Virus record (IMG/VR): IMGVR_UViG_3300036652_002318
Span: 1 to 20,101 of that record
Reading direction: 5' to 3' (one strand)
Origin: a virus
DNA length: 20,101 nucleotides
Positions 1-6,106 of the stretch are shown here, one piece after another (the stretch's first letter is position 1; each line of letters opens with the position of its first letter). A model generated the notes under the pieces. That model worked only from the letters and a program-made list of their open reading frames with translations, was not told the origin of the DNA and did no database searches. The position numbers and the translations under genes were made by a program.

Positions 1-1184
1 TCGGTGCATCTGGTATCGGTGACGGCAGCCCGGCTATCAAGATGACCGGTAACAGCAACGTTATGGTCCGGCCGCCGCCGCTGATTCCACCAGCCGGGAA
101 CTTGCCGTTGATCAAACCATCGTTCACGCTCGAGGTTTGGGCACTGCTCGATGATCTCAATCAGAACGCCAGCATTTGGGACCTTGCTGGTTACGGCGAC
201 TATGGTTGGGTCATTCGTACTTGGGGCGGCGAGGCCGAATGGTGCTCGCACCAGACAGGCAACCCTTCGATCCGTCCGGCGTTGAACACGCCCGGCTGGC
301 ACCACTATGCCTTCACCTGGGACGGCGACCTGCTCGCCGCCTACCTCGACGGCTCGCAGGTGGGCACACTCAACAACACGGACAACACGCCGGCCATCTA
401 CACCCTAGTCGCCGGAGCTGGTCAGGCTCTCGGTTGGGGTTCATTCGTCGGGTCCATCGCTAAAGCCGCGCTCTACGACCATGCGTTGACACCAGCGCAG
501 ATCGCCACGCACTACAAGGCAGCGTTCCCGGCTCCCGCTCCTTCGTCATACGACCTGGCTGTCCTTTCGGACAGTCCGGTCGGCTACTGGCCGTTGAGCG
601 AAACAGCCGGTGGATTGGCGAATGACACGACTGGCAATGCTCACGACGGATTGTTCTCGGGTGGTGTTACGCTAAGCCAACCTGGGATCGGCGACGGCAA
701 GTCCTCTGTCCTGCTCGACGGTACAAGCGGTCAAGTAGTCATACCGCATTCCGCACAGCTGGAACCGACCCAGCTGTCCGTCGAATGTTGGATCAACTTC
801 ACTGCGACGCCTACCGGTTACCCGATGTTCGTTTGTAAGAACACCGGTCACGGTTACGTCCTCTACTGGAACGGTGGTTCTGGTGCGGTCGTCAACTGGC
901 AGTTTGACGGTTCTCCCATTCTCGATAAGTCACCAGTCAACAGCGGGAATTGGTACCACCTTGTTGGAACCTTCGACGGCACGCTGATGAATCTGTACCG
1001 CAACGGCGCTCTTGTTTCTGGACCCAACGCGTTCGGCCACTACACGCCAAACGGCGGTACGTTGAACATCGGTTCACAAGCAGGTACTTACTTCTTGCCA
1101 GGCAAGATCGCCAAGGTCGCCGTCTACGATCATGCACTCACTCCAACGCAAATCCTCGCTCATTACCAGGCGGCTACAGGATAA
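1..1184 (+). CDS. Tandem LamG/concanavalin A-like jelly-roll protein, 5' truncated by window edge (probable minor tail or receptor-binding protein)
   Basis: The reading frame is open from base 3 with no stop, and an in-frame ATG at 42 falls inside a domain, so the gene begins upstream of the window. Two LamG-like domains are visible. The first is cut at its N terminus (its GIGDG motif is at about 15-29 and it ends near 525); the second is complete (about 545-1176). Both carry the elements GIGDG, a strand near EVW or ECW, and WHHYAFTWDG or WYHLVGTFDG, and both end with the near-identical motif YDHALTPxQIxxHY. LamG/concanavalin folds bind carbohydrate or protein, and such domains are common in phage minor tail proteins. 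Its place next to other virion genes fits a host-surface binding role. The exact ligand and whether it is a tail fibre, spike or head ornament are unknown. Confidence 0.8.
   Translation, partial: GASGIGDGSPAIKMTGNSNVMVRPPPLIPPAGNLPLIKPSFTLEVWALLDDLNQNASIWDLAGYGDYGWVIRTWGGEAEWCSHQTGNPSIRPALNTPGWHHYAFTWDGDLLAAYLDGSQVGTLNNTDNTPAIYTLVAGAGQALGWGSFVGSIAKAALYDHALTPAQIATHYKAAFPAPAPSSYDLAVLSDSPVGYWPLSETAGGLANDTTGNAHDGLFSGGVTLSQPGIGDGKSSVLLDGTSGQVVIPHSAQLEPTQLSVECWINFTATPTGYPMFVCKNTGHGYVLYWNGGSGAVVNWQFDGSPILDKSPVNSGNWYHLVGTFDGTLMNLYRNGALVSGPNAFGHYTPNGGTLNIGSQAGTYFLPGKIAKVAVYDHALTPTQILAHYQAATG
472..1176 (+). repeat. Tandem LamG module duplication (C-terminal motif copies at about 472-525 and 1123-1176)
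   Basis: The two domain ends encode YDHALTPAQIATHYKAA and YDHALTPTQILAHYQAA about 650 bases apart. The DNA is also similar (tctacgaccatgc against tctacgatcatgc). This is seen directly and indicates an internal duplication of one LamG unit within the gene. Confidence 0.75.
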
Positions 1185-1196
1185 AGTGACATAACC

Positions 1197-1466
1197 ATGT
1201 ACGGTCCCATCCTCACCCCGCAAGAATACGACAATCTGCTCACCGATGTCGAACGCGCTCAGCTCGCACAAATCACTCGCCAACCATACTTCGACAAACA
1301 CCCTGCCTCTTATCGCCATCGGTTCGGCGCTTATCGCGCTGGCACTATCCAAGGCGATCCGGTCGTTTCGCAAGTGGTTGGTTATGGGCAGTTCCCGCCA
1401 CCAGTACTCCCAAGCGTCGTACCGGTCACTCCTGTCTACGGAAATGGACCTGGAACTCATCCTTAG
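1197..1466 (+). CDS. Small hypothetical protein between LamG protein and terminase
   Basis: An 89-codon frame begins with ATG 12 bases after the LamG stop and ends 20 bases before the terminase start. I do not recognise the product. The N-terminal third looks helical and charged (LTPQEYDNLLTDVERAQLAQ), the middle is rich in Tyr, Arg and His, and the last 25 residues are Pro/Val/Gly-rich and probably disordered. There is no membrane segment and no helix-turn-helix that would argue for a small terminase subunit, although the position just upstream of the large subunit makes that worth testing. No strong Shine-Dalgarno is visible; translation may be coupled to the upstream stop. An overlapping frame at 1246-1671 runs into the terminase and looks like a shadow. 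Confidence 0.55.
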   Translation: MYGPILTPQEYDNLLTDVERAQLAQITRQPYFDKHPASYRHRFGAYRAGTIQGDPVVSQVVGYGQFPPPVLPSVVPVTPVYGNGPGTHP

Positions 1467-1486
1467 CATTACCCTTCCACCCTGCA

Positions 1487-3019
1487 ATGGCCGCTACCAC
1501 CCGTACCAATTCCGATTCTTCAGCTCACCTGCCCGAAGGCACAGCCAATCGTGTCCTGGAGAAACTGTTTCCCACACCGAGTCCATACGCTACCGATCCG
1601 ACTGCATGGATCGAGGACAAACTTGGTTGGGTTTGGTCAAAGCAAGCAGACATCGCGGACAGTGTCTGTGATAACCGACATACCGCAGTGCCAGCATGCC
1701 ACGGTCCCGGCAAGTCATGGATCGCTGGCGCTCTCTGCGGCTGGTGGATCGACACTCATCCTCTTGGTGACGCGTTCGTGGTAACCACTGCTCCTACGCA
1801 GCCGCAGATCGAGGCCATTCTTTGGCGAGAGATTGGTAGGATGCACCGCAAGTGCTCGTTGCCTGGTTACATCACCATCGGGAATCAGCCCATGTGGAAG
1901 CTACCTGGTGGTGAGATCGTTGGCTTCGGGCGCAAGCCGGCTGACTACATTGACATTGAACAGGCAAAGGCAGCGTTCCAGGGCATTCATGCGAGATACG
2001 TACTGATTATCATTGACGAGGCAGCAGGCATTCCTAAGTGGCTGTGGGATGCCGTAGAAAGCTTGATCACCAACGAGAACGCTCGCATCCTCGCTATCGG
2101 TAACCCTGATGACCCTGCGAGTCAGTTCGCCAAAATCTGCGCTCCTAACTCTGGTTGGAACACCATCCAGATCGACGCTTTCGACACACCGAACTTCACT
2201 TCAGAAAAGGTACCGCCTTATCTGTCCGAACTACTTACCAGCCCAACTTGGGTTGAGGAACGTCGCACCAGATGGGGTGAAGGTACGCCGCTATGGGAGT
2301 CCCGTGTCCGTGGTCGGTTCCCGTCCAAGTCAACCGATGTTCTCATTCAGCAGGACTGGGTTGATCGAGCTAAGCTTTTCACTTACCACCCGCTCCCAAC
2401 CGATATGGAGCAGTACGGTGTGGATGTGGCGCGTGCTGGTCAAGATGCCAGTGTCATCACTCACCGCGCTGGTCTCAGATATCGTATTGTCTTCTCTGAG
2501 ACAGGAATCGGCGACACCATGAAGCTCGCCAGTCAAGTCCGTTCTCTTCTCGCACTTCGTGGCTCTAGCCAAGCGTACTTGATCCCAGTATTCGTGGACT
2601 TGATCGGCGTTGGTGCTGGTGTCTATGACCGATTGAACGAGCAAGGGTTCAACATCGGTGGTTTCAACTCCAGTCAGCGCCCGTTCGACACAAAGCGCTT
2701 CGCTAATCGCCGTGCTGAGCAATACTGGCACTTGCGCACTCTCTTCCGCGATAACTTGATTGACATTGATCCTGAGGATGAGGAACTTGCCACCCAGTTG
2801 GTCAGCATGAAATGGAAAGTCAATCCTTCCGGCAAGATTCAGGTGGAGTCAAAAGAAGACATGAAGAAGCGCGGCATGCCATCGCCGGACCGCGCTGACT
2901 CCATTATGATGGCAAGTGTCGATGAACCTGCTTGGCCAGAAGACGCGTTTGGAGGCAATTCAGCTAATCTGAATGGCGCTGAATCTCTGACCGGCGACTT
3001 GATGGGCAAGGAATGGTAA
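1487..3019 (+). CDS. terL: Terminase large subunit (packaging ATPase and nuclease)
   Basis: A 510-residue protein with the full two-domain terminase layout. The N-terminal ATPase has a Walker A-type loop CHGPGKSW at residues 71-78, Walker B YVLIIIDEA at 171-179 with D177 and E178, and a coupling motif ILAIGNP at 201-207. The C-terminal RNase H-like nuclease offers acidic residues D313 in YGVDVARAG, D371 in FVDLIGVG, and D468/D471 in SPDRADS. The enzyme powers DNA into the prohead and cuts the concatemer. ATG 1487 is the first start in this frame but has no clear Shine-Dalgarno, so initiation may depend on upstream translation. The next gene in most phages would be the portal; here it lies 6.6 kb away, past the lysis and fibre genes. 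The small subunit is not recognised in the window. Confidence 0.96.
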   Translation: MAATTRTNSDSSAHLPEGTANRVLEKLFPTPSPYATDPTAWIEDKLGWVWSKQADIADSVCDNRHTAVPACHGPGKSWIAGALCGWWIDTHPLGDAFVVTTAPTQPQIEAILWREIGRMHRKCSLPGYITIGNQPMWKLPGGEIVGFGRKPADYIDIEQAKAAFQGIHARYVLIIIDEAAGIPKWLWDAVESLITNENARILAIGNPDDPASQFAKICAPNSGWNTIQIDAFDTPNFTSEKVPPYLSELLTSPTWVEERRTRWGEGTPLWESRVRGRFPSKSTDVLIQQDWVDRAKLFTYHPLPTDMEQYGVDVARAGQDASVITHRAGLRYRIVFSETGIGDTMKLASQVRSLLALRGSSQAYLIPVFVDLIGVGAGVYDRLNEQGFNIGGFNSSQRPFDTKRFANRRAEQYWHLRTLFRDNLIDIDPEDEELATQLVSMKWKVNPSGKIQVESKEDMKKRGMPSPDRADSIMMASVDEPAWPEDAFGGNSANLNGAESLTGDLMGKEW

Positions 3020-3022
3020 TGC

Positions 3023-3277
3023 GTGAACGCGGGCGAAATCATCGCACTGATTACCGCTGCTTGTGGCATCGGCGGTCTGGTGTTCACTGCGCTCAGGTAC
3101 AACCGAGATTCGACTTCCACAGCAGTTGCTACTCAGTCGCAGATTGTCCACGATATGAAGGTTCTGAACGACGAGTTACAGGCTTCCCGCGACCAGCTCA
3201 GGTCAGAAGTGGATCGTTTGCGTGGAGAAATAGACAGGTTGAATCTCGAATTGCAGATTCTCCGAAACCATGAGTGA
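3023..3277 (+). CDS. Small membrane protein with coiled coil (lysis-cassette member)
   Basis: An 84-residue product from GTG 3023, three bases after the terminase stop, with an AAGGAA-type ribosome site near 3008-3013. Residues 5-24 (IIALITAACGIGGLVFTAL) form one membrane segment. R25 and R28 follow it and no basic residues precede it, which predicts N-out, C-in topology. Residues about 44-80 form a heptad-rich coiled coil (LRSEVDRLRGEIDRLNLELQ). Its last 8 bases overlap the start of the collagen-like gene, so the two are probably translationally coupled. Single-TM coiled-coil proteins are common near phage lysins, where they are often called holin-like or membrane proteins. Its exact role is not shown by sequence. 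The cytoplasmic coiled coil could pair with the cytoplasmic N terminus of the next product. Confidence 0.75.
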   Translation: MNAGEIIALITAACGIGGLVFTALRYNRDSTSTAVATQSQIVHDMKVLNDELQASRDQLRSEVDRLRGEIDRLNLELQILRNHE

Positions 3278-4184
3278 TGAACTTGCCAAACCGACATTCG
3301 ATGAACTGTACGCGCAAGTTACCGAGCTTGATCGCAAGCGACGACATCGTGACCGCCGGTTCTACTATACTTGGGTGGCGATTGCCTTGCTAGCGATCAT
3401 CTCTTCAACAGCGATCATTCTGGCGCAGCGCGCAAGCAACCAAGTAACCAAGGAAGTTCAAGCCACAGCCACTCATGCAGTGGAACAGAATGATCAGATT
3501 GTGGCCTACATGCGTGGTGAGCAAGGCATCCCTGGTGTACCTGGTTCGAACGGTCAAGATGGTTCACCAGGACTTCCTGGTTCAACAGGCACGCCAGGAG
3601 CTACGGGTCCGCCCGGTCCTAAAGGACCAACTGGTTCTGCTGGTGATACCGGTCCTGCTGGTGGAATTGGACCATCAGGTGCGAACGGCGAAGTGGGAAC
3701 TCCTGGTACTAATGGTCAAACAGGACCAGTCGGCGTTGCTGGTTCAAATGGTGCGACTGGCGAGAAAGGTGATACTGGTGCAAAAGGAAACACGGGAAAA
3801 GAAGGAGCGGCCGGAACTGTCGGTCCCATCGGACCCGCTGGACCTACTGGACCGCAAGGCGTTCAAGGTCCGCCAGGACCAGTTGGCGCAACAGGCGTTG
3901 CGGGTCCGTCGCAACCGATCACAATTCAGACAGTCAGTGCCGCGTCACCGAACGATGTCTCACAGGACAAGAGTGTGACAGCGACTTGTCCTGCTGGTTC
4001 AGTGTTGCTTGCAGGTGGTTATCACTGGACACCCGCGACACCAGGGATTACTGCCATCGCTGATGAACCTGACGCTGCAAACGGTTGGCATGTTGAAGCT
4101 ATCCCAGACACGTTTCCTGGAAACTCTCTTTGGCAGCTGACAGTGTACGCTTTGTGCAATATTCCTTCTGCAGCGCCGAGGTAA
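3270..4184 (+). CDS. Membrane-anchored collagen-like protein with C-terminal Cys-containing domain
   Basis: A 304-residue protein in four parts. Residues 1-30 are cytoplasmic and strongly basic at 22-30 (RKRRHRDRR). Residues 31-53 form one membrane helix. Residues 54-82 are a short linker that may form a coiled coil. Residues 83-214 are 44 uninterrupted Gly-X-Y triplets, many with Pro at X or Y (GPP, GPK, GPT). Residues 215-304 form a compact non-collagenous tail with C240 and C296, possibly a disulfide. The positive-inside rule puts the collagen and tail outside the membrane. Collagen-like tracts are usual in phage fibres, but an N-terminal membrane anchor and a place between two lysis-type membrane genes are not. 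It may act in lysis, as a surface trimer or as a spanin-like connector; function is inferred only. The start ATG lies inside the preceding gene. Confidence 0.85.
   Translation: MSDELAKPTFDELYAQVTELDRKRRHRDRRFYYTWVAIALLAIISSTAIILAQRASNQVTKEVQATATHAVEQNDQIVAYMRGEQGIPGVPGSNGQDGSPGLPGSTGTPGATGPPGPKGPTGSAGDTGPAGGIGPSGANGEVGTPGTNGQTGPVGVAGSNGATGEKGDTGAKGNTGKEGAAGTVGPIGPAGPTGPQGVQGPPGPVGATGVAGPSQPITIQTVSAASPNDVSQDKSVTATCPAGSVLLAGGYHWTPATPGITAIADEPDAANGWHVEAIPDTFPGNSLWQLTVYALCNIPSAAPR
3516..3911 (+). repeat. Collagen Gly-X-Y tract, 44 triplets without interruption
   Basis: Every third codon from 3516 encodes glycine for 132 residues. Pro occupies many X and Y positions and charged triplets (GEK, GDT, GAK, GKE) cluster in the second half, a pattern that in bacterial collagens substitutes for hydroxyproline in stabilising the triple helix. 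The nine-base periodicity (ggt/gga recurring) makes the DNA itself repetitive and prone to slippage. Confidence 0.95.
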
Positions 4185-4186
4185 CC

Positions 4187-4456
4187 ATGGCAAAGCTTTC
4201 ATCAGACAAACCGGTTTTCACAGCGATGGTACTGGCGCTGGTGTTGATCGTGGTAATTGCCGGTGCTGTGGTCACCATCACCAATCCCAATACTCTTTCC
4301 TTCCACCAGTACGTTACGGATGTAACGACACTCGCCGGCGCTATTGGTCTTGGTGCCGGCGTTGGTCGTGGAATCGAAGCTTACGGAAACGCTCAAGTAA
4401 CGAAGACCGAATCACCTTACGACACTTCTGCTCCTGAGAACACTCCTGATGCCTGA
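4187..4456 (+). CDS. Holin-like small membrane protein
   Basis: An 89-residue product starting at ATG 4187, preceded by GAGG at 4178-4181. The frame extends upstream to 4130, but that part overlaps the collagen gene and the 4187 start has the ribosome site. Residues about 10-31 (VFTAMVLALVLIVVIAGAVV) are a strong membrane helix. Residues about 47-62 (TLAGAIGLGAGVGRG) form a weaker, Gly-rich second hydrophobic segment, followed by a hydrophilic acidic tail. Size, two hydrophobic segments, a charged C terminus and a position directly before the muramidase fit a class II-like holin that would time membrane permeabilisation. The last 8 bases overlap the lysozyme start. No family is recognised with certainty. 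Confidence 0.7.
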   Translation: MAKLSSDKPVFTAMVLALVLIVVIAGAVVTITNPNTLSFHQYVTDVTTLAGAIGLGAGVGRGIEAYGNAQVTKTESPYDTSAPENTPDA

Positions 4457-5222
4457 CACACGTCTAGCTGATATCTCTGAGTTCCAAGCGAACTTTGACG
4501 CACCGGTGTACCTTGCTGGTGGTTACAAGTGCATCATCGTTCGCGCTCACAACGGTTACCGTCCTGACCACAAGTGGCCACAAAGACGCGACTACGTTCG
4601 CCGTCATCCGTTCATCGCAGTCGGTTACTACCAGTACCTCGCTCATGACCGCGATGCTGCTCAGCAGGCACGCGAGTTCATCGGCGCAGTTGGGAATCTG
4701 GCACCGAACGAGTTTCCGATACTTGACTTAGAGGAAGGGTCGGGCAATCAAACGGTCAGAGCAAACGCTTGGTTCAAGGTTGTAGATCCTTGGTTCGGTT
4801 CTCTAGCTACGCTGTACGCAGGTTTGTCCTTCGGTAAGTCAAACCTCGGTGGTTGGTCACATTGGTCGCCGCGTACACGGTGGATCGCTGCTTACCAGTC
4901 ACGTGAACCTTCTGATCCTCACGAACTGTGGCAGAACACAAGTAGTGCCCATTTCCCAGGATTGACAGGTGGTGTCGATGGCAACATCTTTCATGGTACC
5001 GCTCAGCAGTTCCTTCGAACCTTCCGGCACGTTTCAACACCAACACCGTCACCTGGACCCGCACATTCGCAAGCTCAATCGCAAGTCACGGTTCTCAAGC
5101 ACGACGGTAGGATCGAAACGTTTGTGGAGAAGGCGTCTGGTGAGGTAGTTCATCAGTGGCAAGTCAAGGAGAACGACGGTTGGCAATCCAGCTGGTCGTC
5201 ACTCGGGAATCCTGGGAGGTAG
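4449..5222 (+). CDS. Endolysin: GH25 (Chalaropsis-type) muramidase with C-terminal PLL-like repeat
   Basis: A 257-residue lysozyme that should cleave the MurNAc-GlcNAc bond of peptidoglycan. The GH25 signature runs in order: ADISEFQANFD at 7-17 with D8, GYYQY at 59-63, the catalytic ILDLEEG at 91-97 with D93 and E95, WIAAYQ at 145-150, and ELWQNTS then GGVDGNIFHG to close the barrel at 159-183. A Pro/Ser/Gln-rich linker (about 194-212) leads to a 45-residue C-terminal module with the pattern HDGRIETFVEK, VVHQWQ, GWQSSW and SLGNPG. This resembles one blade of PLL-type beta-propeller lectins and recurs in the M15 peptidase two genes on. There is no signal peptide, so export should depend on a holin. 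The start overlaps the holin-like gene by 8 bases. Confidence 0.93.
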   Translation: MPDTRLADISEFQANFDAPVYLAGGYKCIIVRAHNGYRPDHKWPQRRDYVRRHPFIAVGYYQYLAHDRDAAQQAREFIGAVGNLAPNEFPILDLEEGSGNQTVRANAWFKVVDPWFGSLATLYAGLSFGKSNLGGWSHWSPRTRWIAAYQSREPSDPHELWQNTSSAHFPGLTGGVDGNIFHGTAQQFLRTFRHVSTPTPSPGPAHSQAQSQVTVLKHDGRIETFVEKASGEVVHQWQVKENDGWQSSWSSLGNPGR

Positions 5223-5940
5223 GGAATGAGACACGATCCGTTGTACGTACTGATTTACTTTATCTTGGCACTTATTCTGCTCGCGATTTTGCTCAGAGTC
5301 ATCTCGGTTTATTAGCGTGCCCACTTACACCAACGGTCAGTTGCCGCCCAACGCGCTTGCTCCCATCGCAAATGGGCAGCTAGCTCGTGCTGACTTTTGC
5401 GTGGCTAGTTGGAATGCTATGAACGTCGAAGCTCGTTCCCGTGGCTTGCAGATAGTTCCGACAGGCAGCAAGTCCTCCTACCGGACGTATGCTCAGCAAC
5501 AGGAACTGTATCGTGCTTACTTGAGCGGAATGGGCAACTTGGCGGCCAAGCCAGGAACGAGTAATCACGGTTGGGGACTCGCAGTGGATGTGGCGTCACA
5601 AGCAATGAGGGCGATGATCGACAGAATTGGCGGTAAGTACGGTTGGGCAAAGAAATGGTCAGATGCTCCTACTGAATGGTGGCACATAAAGTACGCTGCC
5701 GGCATTTGGTCAGGCATTGACCCTGGTCCTTTTGGTGTCATCAAACCGCCGGCACCATTACCGATAACGGAGGCAGATATGATCGCCGCAGTAGTGAAGA
5801 AGAACGGTGCTATTGAAGTGTTCGTGGAGAAGCCAGACGGTCAGGTTTGGCACACTTGGCAAAACGCTGAAAACAGCGCCTGGTGGGGTTCCAAGCCAGG
5901 ACAAAATGCGGCATGGCAATCGCTCGGGAACCCCGGTAAG
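5085..5940 (+). repeat. Shared C-terminal PLL-like blade, copies at 5085-5219 and 5785-5940
   Basis: Both lysins end in the same module: VxxxxGxIExFVEKxxGxVxHxWQ, then a Trp-containing segment and SLGNPG before the stop. The second copy has a longer loop (SAWWGSKPGQNAAW). DNA near the ends is also close (tcactcgggaatcctgg and tcgctcgggaaccccgg). It indicates duplication or exchange of one cell-wall-binding cassette between two catalytic domains. Confidence 0.8.
5226..5315 (+). CDS. 29-residue membrane miniprotein between the two endolysins
   Basis: A very short frame from ATG 5226 to TAG 5313-5315, preceded by GGGAGG at 5214-5219 with a six-base spacer, one of the best ribosome sites in the window. 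The product begins MRHDPLYVLIY and continues as one hydrophobic helix (LIYFILALILLAILLRVISV). It fills the 94-base space between the GH25 gene and the GTG of the M15 gene exactly, leaving one base before the next start. A single-helix peptide in a lysis cassette could be an accessory holin, pinholin or regulator. The function is inferred from position and hydrophobicity only. Confidence 0.7.
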   Translation: MRHDPLYVLIYFILALILLAILLRVISVY

Positions 5941-5943
5941 TAA
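5317..5943 (+). CDS. Endolysin: M15 (VanY/D-Ala-D-Ala carboxypeptidase-like) peptidase with C-terminal PLL-like repeat
   Basis: A 208-residue zinc peptidase starting at GTG 5317, one base after the miniprotein stop. The M15 signature is complete: SSYRTYAQQQELY at 53-65, TSNHGWGLAVDV at 81-92 giving zinc ligands H84 and D91, and EWWHIKY at 120-126 giving catalytic E120 and ligand H123. Phage members of M15 cut the peptide stems or crossbridges of peptidoglycan. A linker rich in Pro (143-149) joins it to the PLL-like repeat at about 157-208, shared with the GH25 enzyme. Together the two enzymes attack both the glycan and the peptide part of the wall. No signal peptide is present. It is the last gene of the lysis cassette, followed by the only real intergenic gap. 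Confidence 0.92.
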   Translation: MPTYTNGQLPPNALAPIANGQLARADFCVASWNAMNVEARSRGLQIVPTGSKSSYRTYAQQQELYRAYLSGMGNLAAKPGTSNHGWGLAVDVASQAMRAMIDRIGGKYGWAKKWSDAPTEWWHIKYAAGIWSGIDPGPFGVIKPPAPLPITEADMIAAVVKKNGAIEVFVEKPDGQVWHTWQNAENSAWWGSKPGQNAAWQSLGNPGK

Positions 5944-6029
5944 AGACACTAAGCGAAAACCTGACGTAACGAACCAGCGCGCATTCGAAACGCATGACAC
6001 GTCGAATCGACCAGTCAGTCTCGTTAGAG

Positions 6030-6058
6030 GTCAGTATGTTCTCAGATAAAATACTGAC
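6030..6058 (+). repeat. Inverted repeat GTCAGTAT/ATACTGAC, 13-base loop
   Basis: The two 8-base arms match perfectly and enclose a possible -10 element (TAAAAT) in the loop and right arm. It could be an operator or an RNA hairpin; sequence alone does not decide. Confidence 0.5.
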
Positions 6059-6074
6059 GGATTCGTCCTATTCG

Positions 6075-6091
6075 AATGTCGTCGCGACATT
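6075..6091 (+). repeat. Hairpin AATGTCG-TCG-CGACATT
   Basis: A perfect 7-bp stem with a 3-base loop ending 15 bases before the fibre start codon. It would form in the mRNA leader and could affect initiation of the fibre gene, which has no obvious ribosome site. Confidence 0.55.
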
Positions 6092-6106
6092 GAACGTCAA
6101 ATCCGC

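Larger units (their letters stand above)
5944..6106 (+). promoter_or_regulatory. Intergenic region before the fibre gene, rich in inverted repeats
   Basis: This 163-base gap is the longest in the window and holds no convincing gene. It contains GTCGA-A-TCGAC at 6001-6011, an 8-bp inverted repeat GTCAGTAT/ATACTGAC at 6030-6058, a 7-bp stem with a 3-base loop at 6075-6091, and two copies of ATTCGAA (5983-5989 and 6070-6076). A TAAAAT at 6047-6052 lies 17 bases after a poor -35 match (TTAGAG, 6024-6029), so a promoter is possible but weak. No T-run follows either hairpin, so a classical terminator is not supported. The fibre ATG at 6107 lacks a clear Shine-Dalgarno. Confidence 0.5.

Noticed and set aside
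1197-1466. Small terminase subunit
   Set aside because: Position fits, but the 89-residue product has no visible DNA-binding helix-turn-helix and a disordered Pro-rich tail; left as unknown.
1246-1671. 141-codon frame with a hydrophobic stretch, overlapping the small gene and the terminase start
   Set aside because: It overlaps two better-supported genes in another frame, has a low-complexity basic composition and runs 185 bases into the terminase.
3516-3911. Short-period DNA repeats suggesting a CRISPR or satellite array
   Set aside because: The periodicity is nine bases and in frame with Gly-X-Y codons, so it is a collagen coding repeat; no constant direct repeat with unique spacers exists.
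3475-3978. 167-codon frame overlapping the collagen gene
   Set aside because: Its repeated LV/QD pattern is just the Gly-X-Y codon periodicity read one frame over.
6030-6091. Rho-independent terminator after the lysis cassette
   Set aside because: The stems are short or have a long loop and neither is followed by a T-run.
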